A DNA stretch of 64,000 nucleotides from Soehngenia sp. (lineage in GTDB: Bacteria; Bacillota; Clostridia; Tissierellales; Tissierellaceae): positions 58,121 through 122,120 of the forward strand of contig JAGXFX010000021.1 in the NCBI GenBank assembly GCA_024637045.1, written 5' to 3'. How positions within the stretch are numbered: the stretch's first letter is position 1; the number at the start of each line of letters is the position of its first letter. The position numbers and the translations under genes are program-made. Under the pieces are notes generated by a model that worked only from the letters and a program-made list of their open reading frames with translations, had not been told where the DNA came from and did no database searches. Shown here piece after piece: positions 17,201 through 26,229 of this stretch.

Positions 17201-18868
17201 ATGATGAATACTAAAACAATTGATGGATATAAACTTAAAGTAATATTGGAAAGCGCTGCATTTAAGCTAGAAGCAAACAAGGATGAAGTAAATTCGTTGA
17301 ATGTATTTCCCGTGCCCGATGGAGATACAGGTACAAATATGCTTCTAACCATGAAGTCTGCCTTGAAGCAAGGATTAGATGTTCAGGAAAATGACGCACA
17401 TAAAGTTGCTCAGGCGGCAAGTCAGGGCTCTCTTATGGGCGCAAGAGGAAACTCTGGAGTGATCCTTTCACAGTTGTTCCGTGGCTTTGCAAATGGATTG
17501 GATGAAAAGAAAGAAATTGACATTCCAACATTTGCGCTTGGATTGAAGAAGGCCTCTGATACAGCATACAAGGCTGTAATGAAGCCAACTGAAGGTACTA
17601 TTCTTACAGTTGCAAGAGAGTGTGGAGAAAAAGCCATGTCAATATGCAACCAAACAGTCGACATGATTCAGTTTCTAGAAGAAGTTCTACTTCATGGCAA
17701 TGAAGTTCTTAGCAAAACTCCTGATATGCTTCCTGTACTTAAACAGGCAGGTGTTGTCGATGCAGGAGGAAAGGGTCTGCTGTATTTGTTGGAAGGTGCC
17801 CTTGAAGCAGTTTCTGATGAGAAAAGATCATTGGTTGTACCATCACAATCTGAAGCTACAACGATTGTTAAAAAACCAAGTAAGAGGGAACACATAGATA
17901 CAGACGATATTGAATTTGGGTACTGTACAGAATTCATGATAAATACTACCTATGGAGATGTTGAGGAATTTAGGGAACAAATATCATCAAACGGAGATTC
18001 TTTACTGGTTGTTGGTGGAGAAGGACTAATAAAAGTTCATATACACACAAACAATCCTGGAGATGTACTCGAGAAAGCTTTGAAGCTCGGGGAACTGAGC
18101 GATATTAAAATCGATAATATGCATTATCAACATGAAGAAGTGTTACTAAAGGATGAGCTTTATAGATTAAACGATGATAATAACGTTAATGAAGCGAACT
18201 CTGATCAACTAAAAAAGTATTCAGTAATTGCAATCTCAATGGGCGAAGGTATTGATGAACTTTTTAAGGACATGAATGTAGATGTTATAGTTTCAGGTGG
18301 TCAAACAATGAATCCAAGCACTGAGGATATCCTTTTGGCAATTGACAAGACAAAAGGAGATCATGTTATAATATTACCTAATAACAGTAATATTATTCTA
18401 GCTGCAGAGCAAACAAAGCACCTAAGTGAACGAAGCATAAGTGTTATTCCTACAAAATCAATTCCACAGGGAATTTCTGCATTGCTGGTATTGGATGAAG
18501 ATGCTGAGCTTGAGACTAATTTGGAGAGTATGATTAATGCAATAGACGAAGTGAGAACAGGACAGGTTACTTTTGCAGTGAGGGATACTGAATTTAATGG
18601 TACTGATATTAAGAAAAACGATATAATCGGTCTTTCTGACAAAGATATTCTAGCTGCAGGAAATGACGTCAACAGTGTGTCTTTACATTTAATTGAAAAG
18701 TTAGTAGATCAGGACTCCTCCATCATTACGATTTTATATGGAAGTGATATATCTGATGAGCAAGCTGGTGAACTAGCTGGATTACTTGAAGTTAAATATA
18801 GCAATCTAGATATTGAAGTTGTATTTGGCGGACAACCATTATACTATTACCTATTTGCCATTGAATAA
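17201..18868 (+). CDS. fakA: Fatty acid kinase catalytic subunit FakA (DAK-domain protein, YloV)
   Basis: FakA phosphorylates exogenous fatty acids held by a FakB (DegV-type) partner, so they can enter phospholipid synthesis through PlsX/PlsY. The N-terminal DhaL domain (about 1-200) has NVFPVPDGDTGTNM with the metal-binding aspartates, and SLMGARGNSGVILSQL. A central domain (about 230-330) and a C-terminal DegV-like domain (about 340-555) follow. Length 555 is normal. No fakB is visible here. PlsX is present at 26230. Confidence 0.92.
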   Translation: MMNTKTIDGYKLKVILESAAFKLEANKDEVNSLNVFPVPDGDTGTNMLLTMKSALKQGLDVQENDAHKVAQAASQGSLMGARGNSGVILSQLFRGFANGLDEKKEIDIPTFALGLKKASDTAYKAVMKPTEGTILTVARECGEKAMSICNQTVDMIQFLEEVLLHGNEVLSKTPDMLPVLKQAGVVDAGGKGLLYLLEGALEAVSDEKRSLVVPSQSEATTIVKKPSKREHIDTDDIEFGYCTEFMINTTYGDVEEFREQISSNGDSLLVVGGEGLIKVHIHTNNPGDVLEKALKLGELSDIKIDNMHYQHEEVLLKDELYRLNDDNNVNEANSDQLKKYSVIAISMGEGIDELFKDMNVDVIVSGGQTMNPSTEDILLAIDKTKGDHVIILPNNSNIILAAEQTKHLSERSISVIPTKSIPQGISALLVLDEDAELETNLESMINAIDEVRTGQVTFAVRDTEFNGTDIKKNDIIGLSDKDILAAGNDVNSVSLHLIEKLVDQDSSIITILYGSDISDEQAGELAGLLEVKYSNLDIEVVFGGQPLYYYLFAIE

Positions 18869-18869
18869 T

Positions 18870-18899
18870 CCCTGCCTTTGGGCAGGGTTTATTTTTATT
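18870..18899 (+). terminator. Intrinsic terminator after fakA
   Basis: A perfect 7-bp GC-rich stem CCCTGCC / GGCAGGG with loop TTTG is followed by TTTATTTTTATT, two bases after the fakA stop codon. Confidence 0.92.
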
Positions 18900-18944
18900 G
18901 CGAATAATTAAATGATAAGCTATTAAATATATCGAAAGATGCTT

Positions 18945-18953
18945 TGCTATGAT
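18945..18953 (+). promoter_or_regulatory. Candidate extended -10 upstream of recG
   Basis: TGCTATGAT resembles an extended -10, but there is no good -35. It lies between the fakA terminator and the recG ribosome binding site, where a promoter is expected. Confidence 0.35.
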
Positions 18954-18980
18954 AATTGACAATGCTGAGGAGGTGGATTT

Positions 18981-21041
18981 ATGTCTGGGTTAGACACTTC
19001 AGTGCAATATATAAAAGGTGTAGGACCAAAGAAAGCTTACAGACTTAAGAGACTGGGATTGGAAAGGGTAGAAGACATACTCTATTATTTACCAAAGGAT
19101 TACGAAGATAAAAGAAAAATATCTTTGCTAGCGGAAGGAAGATACGATGACAGAAATCTTTATAAAGTAACTGTTAAATCATCTCCTTCCTTAACTAAGC
19201 CTAGAAGAGGTTTACGTATCCTCAAAGTCCAAGTGGAAGATGATTCAGCAGTGGCTCAACTGGTATGGTTTAATCAAGATTATCTAAGAGATAGGTTAAT
19301 TCCAGGAAGGGAATATCTTGTATATGGAAAATTAAAAAAAGATTCCTTTGGCATTCAGATTCATAATTCTGAATTCAAACCGTGGGATGGTAAAAACACT
19401 AGTCAGGGCATAACTCCTGTTTATGGTTTAACTGAAGGTATTACCAATAAAGAAATGACAAAAATTTTAAAAACTGCTATGGATGAATATCTTCAAGATG
19501 TTAAAAATGTTTTGCCTAGAGATATCTCACTTAAGTACAACTTCATTGAAAAGAAGGAGGCTATTAAACAAATTCACTATCCAAATAGCCCTGAGTCACT
19601 AATTGAAGCTAGAAATCAGCTTGCCTTTGAAGAATTATTAGTACTCCAGTTAGGTTTGTTAAGGCTAAAGAAAACAAATGCTACAAACAAGAGTGGAGTA
19701 AGCATGCCAAAACATGAGTATATAGATAGATTTATTGAAAATCTTGAATTTGAATTGACTGATGCTCAAAAGAAGGTATTAAGTGAAATTATGGCTAATA
19801 TGGGCAGAGAATCACAAATGAATAGACTTGTACAGGGTGATGTAGGTTCTGGAAAGACAATTATCGGTATTATTGCCATGTACAATGCTGTTTTAAATGG
19901 TCAGCAAGCTGCAATGATGGCCCCCACTGAAATTCTAGCTCTTCAACACTATGAATCTCTGGTGAAAGCATTCAATAATATGGACATAAAAGTTGCTTTT
20001 CTTTCAGGCAATCAAACAAAAAAAGATAAAGAACTTGTACTTCTAGAACTTGCAAAAGGTAAAATAGATATAATTGTAGGTACTCATGCATTAATCCAGA
20101 CTAAAGTAGCTTTTAATAGATTAGGCTTGGCAATAACAGACGAACAACATCGATTTGGAGTTCGACAACGGTTGACCTTATCCGACAAGGGAGTTTCACC
20201 AGATGTAATCGTAATGACTGCAACTCCAATACCAAGAACTTTGGCTTTGATACTATATGGTGATCTCGATATATCAATTATCGACGAGCTACCGCCTGGG
20301 AGACAAGAAATTAAAACCTATGCAGTAGACAATTCCATGGAAGAAAGAATTTATAAGTTTATTTCAAAGCAAATTGAAGAGGGTAGACAAGCTTATATTG
20401 TTTGTCCATTAATAGAGGAGTCTGAAAAACTCGAAGTTATTTCAGCCGAAGAATTATATGTACGATTAAAAAATTCTGTTTTCAACGATCATGAAGTTGC
20501 ACTTCTTCATGGTAGAATGAATCAGAGGGAAAAGGATTCAATAATGATTGAGTTCAAAAATAGACGTGTAGATATCCTAATTTCAACAACTGTTATAGAG
20601 GTAGGTGTTAATGTACCCAATGCAAGTATTATGTTAATAATGAATGCAGAACGATTTGGCCTTGCACAACTTCACCAGTTGAGAGGTAGAGTTGGGAGAG
20701 GAGGGTACCAATCACATTGTATTCTCGTCAATAATAGTTCTACAAAACTGAGTAGAGAACGAATGAGAATTATGCAATCTACAAATGACGGATTTAAGAT
20801 ATCAGAAAAAGACTTGGAATTAAGAGGACCTGGCGAATTTTTTGGGACCAGACAACATGGAATTCCCGAACTAAGAATAGCTAATCTCATAAGGGATATT
20901 GATATTCTTAAGTCTGCACAGAAAGAAGCAATATCAATTGTAAACAATGAATCATGGATAACAAACGATGAATATAGTTCTATAAGAGAAAGTATCAACA
21001 AATTGTTTTCAGCTAAGACTGATGAAATAATACTTAATTAG
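18981..21041 (+). CDS. recG: ATP-dependent DNA helicase RecG
   Basis: RecG remodels stalled forks and branched DNA during repair. The N-terminal wedge/OB region starts with GVGPKKAYRLKRLGL and YYLPKDYED. The helicase core has QGDVGSGKT (Walker A), TDEQHRFG (DExH-like), MTATPIPRTL and QLRGRVGRG. Length 686 is typical. GAGGAGG precedes the ATG. In many Firmicutes recG follows fakA, as here. Confidence 0.97.
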   Translation: MSGLDTSVQYIKGVGPKKAYRLKRLGLERVEDILYYLPKDYEDKRKISLLAEGRYDDRNLYKVTVKSSPSLTKPRRGLRILKVQVEDDSAVAQLVWFNQDYLRDRLIPGREYLVYGKLKKDSFGIQIHNSEFKPWDGKNTSQGITPVYGLTEGITNKEMTKILKTAMDEYLQDVKNVLPRDISLKYNFIEKKEAIKQIHYPNSPESLIEARNQLAFEELLVLQLGLLRLKKTNATNKSGVSMPKHEYIDRFIENLEFELTDAQKKVLSEIMANMGRESQMNRLVQGDVGSGKTIIGIIAMYNAVLNGQQAAMMAPTEILALQHYESLVKAFNNMDIKVAFLSGNQTKKDKELVLLELAKGKIDIIVGTHALIQTKVAFNRLGLAITDEQHRFGVRQRLTLSDKGVSPDVIVMTATPIPRTLALILYGDLDISIIDELPPGRQEIKTYAVDNSMEERIYKFISKQIEEGRQAYIVCPLIEESEKLEVISAEELYVRLKNSVFNDHEVALLHGRMNQREKDSIMIEFKNRRVDILISTTVIEVGVNVPNASIMLIMNAERFGLAQLHQLRGRVGRGGYQSHCILVNNSSTKLSRERMRIMQSTNDGFKISEKDLELRGPGEFFGTRQHGIPELRIANLIRDIDILKSAQKEAISIVNNESWITNDEYSSIRESINKLFSAKTDEIILN

Positions 21042-21095
21042 GTTTTAATATGGTAAAATCTGTGATAAAATGTTAGCAAAAGTAGGTGATTAAGA

Positions 21096-21662
21096 GTGCG
21101 AGTAATATCCGGAATAAGAAAAGGACACAAATTGACAGCACCAAAGGGAAATTCTGTAAGGCCAACTGAGGACAGGGTGAAGGAATCTCTATTCAATATT
21201 TTATCCCCACTAAAAAGCGAAGCAATTGTTTTGGACTTGTTTGCTGGGAGTGGAGGAATAGGAATTGAGTTTTTGAGCAGAGGAGCGAGCAAAGTCTATT
21301 TTGTAGATAATAGTTTTGACAGTATCGAGGCAATTAAGAAGAATCTTGAACATACAAAACTCAAAGAGTCAGCGGAAATTGTCAGGGGAGACGCCAGAAC
21401 TGCAATCAAGCAATTAAGTTCCAGTGATACCGTCTTTGATTATATATATATAGACCCACCCTATGCAGCTGAAGAATTGTTTCATAAGACACTTCAGCTT
21501 ATCGCAGATTATAAAATGATTTCACACGATGGAATTATAATTGTAGAGCATGATAAAACTATGATTTTGAAAGAAAGGTATTCAGGTATAAAAATCTTCG
21601 ACACCAGAAATTATGGAAGCAAGGAAATGACATATTTCAGAAACGAAGGAGTGGCAGTATGA
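21096..21662 (+). CDS. rsmD: 16S rRNA (guanine-966-N2)-methyltransferase RsmD
   Basis: Methylates a guanine in 16S rRNA. The start is GTG (MRVISGIRKG) with a TAGGTGA site. Motifs are RPTEDRVKESLFNIL, the SAM-binding DLFAGSGGIGIEFLSRGA, and YIDPPY, the catalytic N-methyltransferase tetrapeptide region. Length 188 is standard. Its stop overlaps the start of coaD in an ATGA junction, a pairing conserved in Firmicutes. Confidence 0.95.
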   Translation: MRVISGIRKGHKLTAPKGNSVRPTEDRVKESLFNILSPLKSEAIVLDLFAGSGGIGIEFLSRGASKVYFVDNSFDSIEAIKKNLEHTKLKESAEIVRGDARTAIKQLSSSDTVFDYIYIDPPYAAEELFHKTLQLIADYKMISHDGIIIVEHDKTMILKERYSGIKIFDTRNYGSKEMTYFRNEGVAV

Positions 21663-22144
21663 GAGTAATTTATCCAGGAAGCTTTGATCCAGTTACAAAC
21701 GGTCATCTTGATATAATTCAAAGATGCTCTGACAGATTTGATCAAGTTATAATTTCAGTTCTTAACAATACAAGAAAGAGTAGTGTGTTTACTGTGGATG
21801 AAAGAATCAAGCTGCTGGAGGAATCAACGAAAGAGCTTCACAATATAGAGATTGATTCATTTACAGGATTACTTACGGACTATGCAAAAAAGAAAGGGTG
21901 CAGCACCATAATCAGAGGTCTGAGAGCTGTTACTGACTTTGAGTACGAGATGCAGCTCGCGTTGATAAATCGAAAGACATACCCTGACTTGGAAACTCTT
22001 TTTATGGTTTCTTCAACAGGAGTCTCATTTTTAAGCTCATCTCTCGTAAAAGAAATAGCATCGTTTAACGGTGAAATATCATGTTTTGTACCAGAGGTTG
22101 TGGAAAATGCTCTAAAAGAAAAGTTTAATAGGGGGGCTCGGTAA
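21659..22144 (+). CDS. coaD: Phosphopantetheine adenylyltransferase
   Basis: Catalyses the fourth step of coenzyme A synthesis, adding AMP to 4'-phosphopantetheine. The nucleotidyltransferase motif TNGHLDII follows the GSFDPV turn near the start, and RGLRAVTDFEYE and the SSTGVSFLSSSLVKE region are conserved. Length 161 matches the family. The stop shares one base with the next start codon. Together with coaBC it places two CoA steps in this window. Confidence 0.97.
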   Translation: MRVIYPGSFDPVTNGHLDIIQRCSDRFDQVIISVLNNTRKSSVFTVDERIKLLEESTKELHNIEIDSFTGLLTDYAKKKGCSTIIRGLRAVTDFEYEMQLALINRKTYPDLETLFMVSSTGVSFLSSSLVKEIASFNGEISCFVPEVVENALKEKFNRGAR

Positions 22145-22590
22145 TGGATTTATTAAATTTAATTGATGAAGTGGAAGACATTGTAGAGGCAGCAACAAGT
22201 GTACCACTAATAGGTAAGGTTATGGTTGATAGAGATGAAATTCTTGACATTGTCAAGGAAATTAGAATAAAATTGCCTGATGAAATCAAGCAGGCAGCAT
22301 GGATAAAAGAAGAAAGACAGAGGATAATTGATGAGGCTCAAAAGACATCTACAGCAATGATAAGTGAAGCAGAAGTTAGGCTTGAAGAACTAATTGATAG
22401 AGAAGAGGTTATCAAACAAGCAAATCAGAGAGCGGATGAAATACTAAAAAGGGCAGAATATAGCTCTGAAGAGATAAGAAACGGTGCCTTGGAATATGCT
22501 GATGGACTCCTTTACGAAGCACAGGAAAATTTCAAGGATTTAATTCAGTTATTAAATGACAATAGAAAAGAGTTGAGAAATAAAGAATAG
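22144..22590 (+). CDS. Predicted coiled-coil protein of unknown function downstream of coaD
   Basis: A 148-residue, highly charged protein without signal peptide or membrane helix. From about residue 35 to the end it is rich in Glu, Lys, Arg, Ala and Ile with heptad-like spacing, for example IKEERQRIIDEAQK and KQANQRADEILKRAE. The form is reminiscent of ATP synthase b/E subunits and DivIVA-like proteins, and relatives are often labelled 'ATPase' for that reason only. Its start overlaps the coaD stop by one base (TAATG), so it is translationally coupled. A hairpin follows the stop. I do not assign a function; scaffold or cell-division-associated roles are guesses. Confidence 0.75.
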   Translation: MDLLNLIDEVEDIVEAATSVPLIGKVMVDRDEILDIVKEIRIKLPDEIKQAAWIKEERQRIIDEAQKTSTAMISEAEVRLEELIDREEVIKQANQRADEILKRAEYSSEEIRNGALEYADGLLYEAQENFKDLIQLLNDNRKELRNKE

Positions 22591-22593
22591 CAC

Positions 22594-22621
22594 AAAGGAC
22601 CCTCTCTGAAATGGGTCCTTT
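22594..22621. terminator. Hairpin between convergent genes 22144-22590 and tmcAL
   Basis: A 9-bp perfect stem AAAGGACCC / GGGTCCTTT with a 10-base loop sits between the convergent genes and touches the tmcAL stop codon. T runs on either strand are short, so it is probably a moderate bidirectional terminator. Confidence 0.65.
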
Positions 22622-23867
22622 ATCTATATTGGATAAATGGACTTTTAGTAAAATCCATAGCTATTTCAGGTTTGGCAAGATCAAGACCAAGGTAGTACAA
22701 GTCTGTAGCTAGAACCTCCAACAATAGGATTGATTTATTCCTATTATTAAGATTATTTATTGAATCAGATAGCTTGTTGATTATTTCAATATCAGAGTTC
22801 TCTTTGATTTTGTTAATGATTTCAAAACCTTTCTTGTTGCTTGCAAGTATTCTAATATATCCCGGTTCATTTGAAAATGCATCAAGGATAGCTTCTTTTT
22901 TAAGATCTGCCAGCATATGAATAAACAATCTCTGAATTCGAGTTTCTGTATATCGTTTTGTGGAAATGGCTTTTATAAGTTCTAGTGGGTCAGAACTAAT
23001 CTTTGAAAGTTCTTTTATCCTATTTTCCAGCCCAATTTCAACATCAAAATAATCAGATATATTCTCTGGTGACTTTACACAAAGCAGGTAATTGATTATT
23101 TGTGAATAGTTTTCAAGTCCGTTGATTTTACCATACTTCTTGATGAATTCAAATATGGAATCATAAGATGAGTTTGGTAACAAATCAACAGCTGATTCAA
23201 TACCGTTTTCTTTTATTCTGTGTCTTATAGCTGTAGCAGAAGCAATTTCACTTTTTACTTCCAATTCAGAATACTTATCACCCAATCTTTTGAAGGTCAT
23301 TGGAATAATCGAGGATTTTATTCTTATCAATGATTTAAGATATTCAATTCCAAGAATATTATTGGATTCTTTAATAATAGATAGTGTATCTCCTAATTCT
23401 ATCCCGTTAACTTCAGCATATTCTTTCAGTGCAAGTGATCTTGAAACCGAAAAAGAATTTCCATCAGTGAGGTGTTCTTTGAGAAATTTCTTAAATAGAG
23501 GTGGTTCAAATGCAAAAATTTCTGCAATTGCCTTTAGCTCATCGATATTACCGGATTCGCTACCAAAGACAAGATAATCTGTCGAGTTAATAGACTCCAG
23601 TATTTTGGTTGATCCTGAAGCAAAAAGTTCTGCTGTTTGAACCGAGTATATAAAAGGAAGCTCAATAACAAGGTCAACACCGTTGTTTATAGCCATTTTT
23701 GCTCTTGTCCATTTATCAACCAGGGCTGGTTCTCCTCTCTGCACGAAGGAACCACTCATAACGGCGACAATATGGGATGCACCTGTAAGACTTTTAGTGT
23801 TTTCTATGTGTATTTGATGTCCATAGTGAAATGGATTATATTCTGTAATAAAACCTGCTATTTTCAA
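22620..23867 (-). CDS. tmcAL: tRNA(Met) cytidine acetate ligase TmcAL (YlbM)
   Basis: TmcAL makes N4-acetylcytidine in the elongator tRNA-Met anticodon, using acetate and ATP. The N terminus MKIAGFITEYNPFHYGHQIH holds the nucleotidyltransferase HYGH motif. VAVMSGSFVQRGEPALVDKW and NGVDLVIELPF are family blocks. Length 415 is typical. The start is TTG with an AAAGGAG site 8 bases upstream. It is on the reverse strand, next to ackA, an enzyme of acetate metabolism. In Bacillus the gene (ylbM) lies between ylbJ-L and ylbN. Confidence 0.94.
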   Translation of the reverse strand: MKIAGFITEYNPFHYGHQIHIENTKSLTGASHIVAVMSGSFVQRGEPALVDKWTRAKMAINNGVDLVIELPFIYSVQTAELFASGSTKILESINSTDYLVFGSESGNIDELKAIAEIFAFEPPLFKKFLKEHLTDGNSFSVSRSLALKEYAEVNGIELGDTLSIIKESNNILGIEYLKSLIRIKSSIIPMTFKRLGDKYSELEVKSEIASATAIRHRIKENGIESAVDLLPNSSYDSIFEFIKKYGKINGLENYSQIINYLLCVKSPENISDYFDVEIGLENRIKELSKISSDPLELIKAISTKRYTETRIQRLFIHMLADLKKEAILDAFSNEPGYIRILASNKKGFEIINKIKENSDIEIINKLSDSINNLNNRNKSILLLEVLATDLYYLGLDLAKPEIAMDFTKSPFIQYR

Positions 23868-23891
23868 AGCATAGACTCCTTTCCAATGTAC

Positions 23892-23922
23892 ATTATAATT
23901 AGTATTAGTGCATATGTTACAA
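23892..23922 (-). promoter_or_regulatory. Candidate tmcAL promoter
   Basis: On the reverse strand TTGTAA (23917-23922) and TATAAT (23892-23897) lie 19 bp apart, which is a little long. The -10 is perfect. It lies about 25 bases upstream of the tmcAL start. Confidence 0.4.
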
Positions 23923-24079
23923 TTATTCGTTAAAATGGTTTGTTACTAAGAATAATAACATTTGATTATGACATGTACAAATAAAAAGCTAACAATTTTC
24001 AAATTTAATTTTTAAAAAGAATAGAACAATTTTTTCGAAAAGCTAATCTTCGTTTAATTTACACTTTTGGTTTCTTCTG

Positions 24080-24108
24080 TTGATTTTTTAACATAAATAT
24101 AATACTAT
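24080..24108 (+). promoter_or_regulatory. Promoter of ackA
   Basis: TTGATT (24080-24085) and TACTAT (24103-24108) are exactly 17 bp apart. Transcription would start near 24115, followed closely by the AGGAGG site at about 24127. Confidence 0.65.
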
Positions 24109-24139
24109 TGATATATAAATACTTATAGGAGGTCTGTAA

Positions 24140-25342
24140 ATGAAAATTTTAGTAATGAACTGTGGAAGTTCCTCATTGAAATATCAACTTATTGATATGC
24201 AGGGAGAAGAAGTTTTGGCAAAAGGGCTAGTGGAAAGAATAGGAATTGAAGGTTCCAAAATAAAGCATGATACCACCGGAAAGGAAAGAGTGGTAATAGA
24301 AGAGCAGATGGAAGACCATAAAAAGGCAATTGAACTTGTACTTAAGGTAATTATTGATAAAGATCATGGTGCAATAACCTCAATGGATGAGATTGGAGCA
24401 GTAGGACACAGAGTGGTACATGGTGGAGAAGACTTTGCGGGTTCAGTTATGATTGATAAAGCAGTTATGGATTCATTATACAAGAATATTGAACTTGCTC
24501 CATTGCACAATCCTCCTAACATCATGGGAATAGAAGCATGCAAGGAATTGATGCCGAATACACCTATGGTTGGAGTATTTGATACAGCTTTCCATCAAAC
24601 TATACCGGCAGAAAACTATATTTATGCCATACCATATGAATATTACGATAAATACAAAATAAGAAGATATGGATTCCATGGAACATCACACAAATACGTA
24701 TCTTTAAGAGCTTCTGAATTAATGAATAAAGACATCAAGGATTTAAACATTGTGTCATGTCATCTTGGAAATGGTTCAAGTGTTACTGCAATAGAAGGTG
24801 GAAAGTCTGTAGATACAAGTATGGGCTTTACTCCTCTGGAAGGTCTCGCTATGGGTACCAGATCTGGTGATATCGACCCTGCAATAATTCCATTCCTAAT
24901 GGATAAGGAAGGTATGACCTTTGATGAAGTAAACAATATGCTAAATAAAGAATCCGGTGTTCTTGGGATATCTGGACTAAGCAGTGATTTCAGAGACCTT
25001 GAAATAGCTTCAGAAGAAGGCAATGAGAGAGCAACTCTAGCTTTGAAGGTGTTTACCAACAGAGTCAAGAAGTATATTGCTGCATATTCTGCACAAATGT
25101 GCAGAATTGATGTGCTTGTTTTCACTGCAGGAATCGGTGAAAATTCTGATTTAATTAGAAAAATGGTATGTGATGGACTGGAGTGTCTAAACATTAGAAT
25201 TGATGACAGTTTAAATAATGGTATCCGAGGTAAAGAAGCAGTTCTAAGCAAAGATCTCACAAGTACTACAATTATGGTAATACCTACAAACGAAGAACTT
25301 ATGATTGCTAGAGATACTTTGGGAATAGTCAGCGCAAGATAG
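24140..25342 (+). CDS. ackA: Acetate kinase
   Basis: Interconverts acetyl phosphate plus ADP with acetate plus ATP, a main ATP-yielding step of fermentation. The ASKHA signature [12 protein letters not shown] lies at the start. [37 protein letters not shown] and FTAGIGENS are all intact. Length 400 is normal. It has its own promoter and a strong AGGAGG site. No pta (phosphate acetyltransferase) gene is adjacent. Local order tmcAL-ackA-yceD-rpmF is common in clostridia. Confidence 0.97.
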   Translation: MKILVMNCGSSSLKYQLIDMQGEEVLAKGLVERIGIEGSKIKHDTTGKERVVIEEQMEDHKKAIELVLKVIIDKDHGAITSMDEIGAVGHRVVHGGEDFAGSVMIDKAVMDSLYKNIELAPLHNPPNIMGIEACKELMPNTPMVGVFDTAFHQTIPAENYIYAIPYEYYDKYKIRRYGFHGTSHKYVSLRASELMNKDIKDLNIVSCHLGNGSSVTAIEGGKSVDTSMGFTPLEGLAMGTRSGDIDPAIIPFLMDKEGMTFDEVNNMLNKESGVLGISGLSSDFRDLEIASEEGNERATLALKVFTNRVKKYIAAYSAQMCRIDVLVFTAGIGENSDLIRKMVCDGLECLNIRIDDSLNNGIRGKEAVLSKDLTSTTIMVIPTNEELMIARDTLGIVSAR

Positions 25343-25345
25343 TTG

Positions 25346-25374
25346 TTGACAAAGATGTCCCTCATATATATAAT
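25346..25374 (+). promoter_or_regulatory. Consensus sigma-A promoter of yceD-rpmF
   Basis: TTGACA (25346-25351) and TATAAT (25369-25374) are both perfect and separated by 17 bp, directly after the ackA stop codon. Transcription would start near 25381. This is the best promoter match in the window. Confidence 0.9.
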
Positions 25375-25402
25375 AGTACTGTTAGTCTAAGAGGTGACAA
25401 TT

Positions 25403-25918
25403 ATGATAATTGATTTATCTAATTTTCTTGATAGCGGCAAACAGGTCATGAGTTTCTCATTTGACGTATCTAGTAATGAGTTTGGAATTGAGGATATATC
25501 CTCAATTGTTGATTCAATTCATATAGAAGGCAACTTTTATAAAGTAGATGGCGAAATACTCATTGACACAGAAGGTAGTTATATTTACCAAGCTCCTTGT
25601 GACAGATGTCTTGTTCAGAGTAGCAATGAAATCAGTTTCAAGGCTACAGGAAAATTAATGGAAGAAAAAGCAGGGAACAACATCGAAGATGAAGAATCTG
25701 ATGAGATCGTTTACTACAAAGACATCACGGTAGACATCGCTAATTACATTTGGAATCAGATAGCAAGTTCCCTACCGATGAAATTTTTATGCAACGAGAA
25801 TTGTAAAGGTTTGTGTCAAAAATGCGGTAAGAACCTTAATGAAGGTACATGCGACTGCAACATTGAAACAGGCGATTTACGATTCGAAAAGTTAAGGGAA
25901 CTTTCTCTAAATGATTAA
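25403..25918 (+). CDS. YceD/DUF177 family protein
   Basis: A 171-residue protein of the DUF177 (YceD/YlbN) family. The track starts at an upstream GTG; AGAGGTG at 25389-25395 supports the ATG at 25403 (MIIDLSNFL). Conserved cysteines are visible in CDRCL near residue 70 and in CNENCKGLCQKCGKNLN near 130-147, a probable zinc knuckle. The family almost always precedes rpmF, as here. It has been linked to 23S rRNA accumulation in bacteria and plastids, but a mechanism is not established. Confidence 0.9.
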   Translation: MIIDLSNFLDSGKQVMSFSFDVSSNEFGIEDISSIVDSIHIEGNFYKVDGEILIDTEGSYIYQAPCDRCLVQSSNEISFKATGKLMEEKAGNNIEDEESDEIVYYKDITVDIANYIWNQIASSLPMKFLCNENCKGLCQKCGKNLNEGTCDCNIETGDLRFEKLRELSLND

Positions 25919-25931
25919 GGAGGTGTTTTAA

Positions 25932-26111
25932 ATGGCAGTACCAAAAAGGAAAACTTCTAAAGCCAGAAGAGACAAAAGAAGAGCGTCTTCCTATAGACTT
26001 AATAAAACCACAGTTGTTGAATGTCCGCAATGTCATGAGCCCAAACAACCACATAGAGTTTGCAGAAGTTGTGGCTATTACAAGAATAGGGAAGTAATTG
26101 TAGTCGAGTAA
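25932..26111 (+). CDS. rpmF: 50S ribosomal protein L32
   Basis: A 59-residue gene too short for the ORF track. It reads MAVPKRKTSKARRDKRR..., the classical L32 start, followed by a zinc ribbon with CPQC and CRSC (C+ form). AGGAGGTG precedes the ATG. It is co-transcribed with the DUF177 gene and followed at once by a terminator. Confidence 0.97.
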   Translation: MAVPKRKTSKARRDKRRASSYRLNKTTVVECPQCHEPKQPHRVCRSCGYYKNREVIVVE

Positions 26112-26115
26112 TGAG

Positions 26116-26148
26116 AAAGATAGTGATTAGCTTCACTATCTTTTTTTT
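26116..26148 (+). terminator. Intrinsic terminator after rpmF
   Basis: An 11-bp perfect stem AAAGATAGTGA / TCACTATCTTT with loop TTAGCT is followed by a run of T (eight in all), five bases after the rpmF stop. Confidence 0.93.
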
Positions 26149-26229
26149 ATGTGCTAAAATAGATATGATATGATTAAAAAGTGATTGTAGAATGTTTGTT
26201 TCGACAAATAAGAAAAAATGAGGGATAAA

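Larger units (their letters stand above)
23868..24139. other. Divergent intergenic region tmcAL/ackA
   Basis: A 272-base very AT-rich region. It holds candidate promoters at both ends. It also has two weak CodY-box-like sequences near 23994 and 24030, and a repeated AAAAGCTAA (around 23985 and 24039). I see no ORF or terminator in it. Confidence 0.5.

Noticed and set aside
24825-25000. pta partner gene for ackA nearby
   Set aside because: No phosphate acetyltransferase is encoded on either side; tmcAL and DUF177 flank ackA.
24760-25365. 201-residue reverse ORF over ackA
   Set aside because: Shadow of ackA codons; no family motifs and no start signal.
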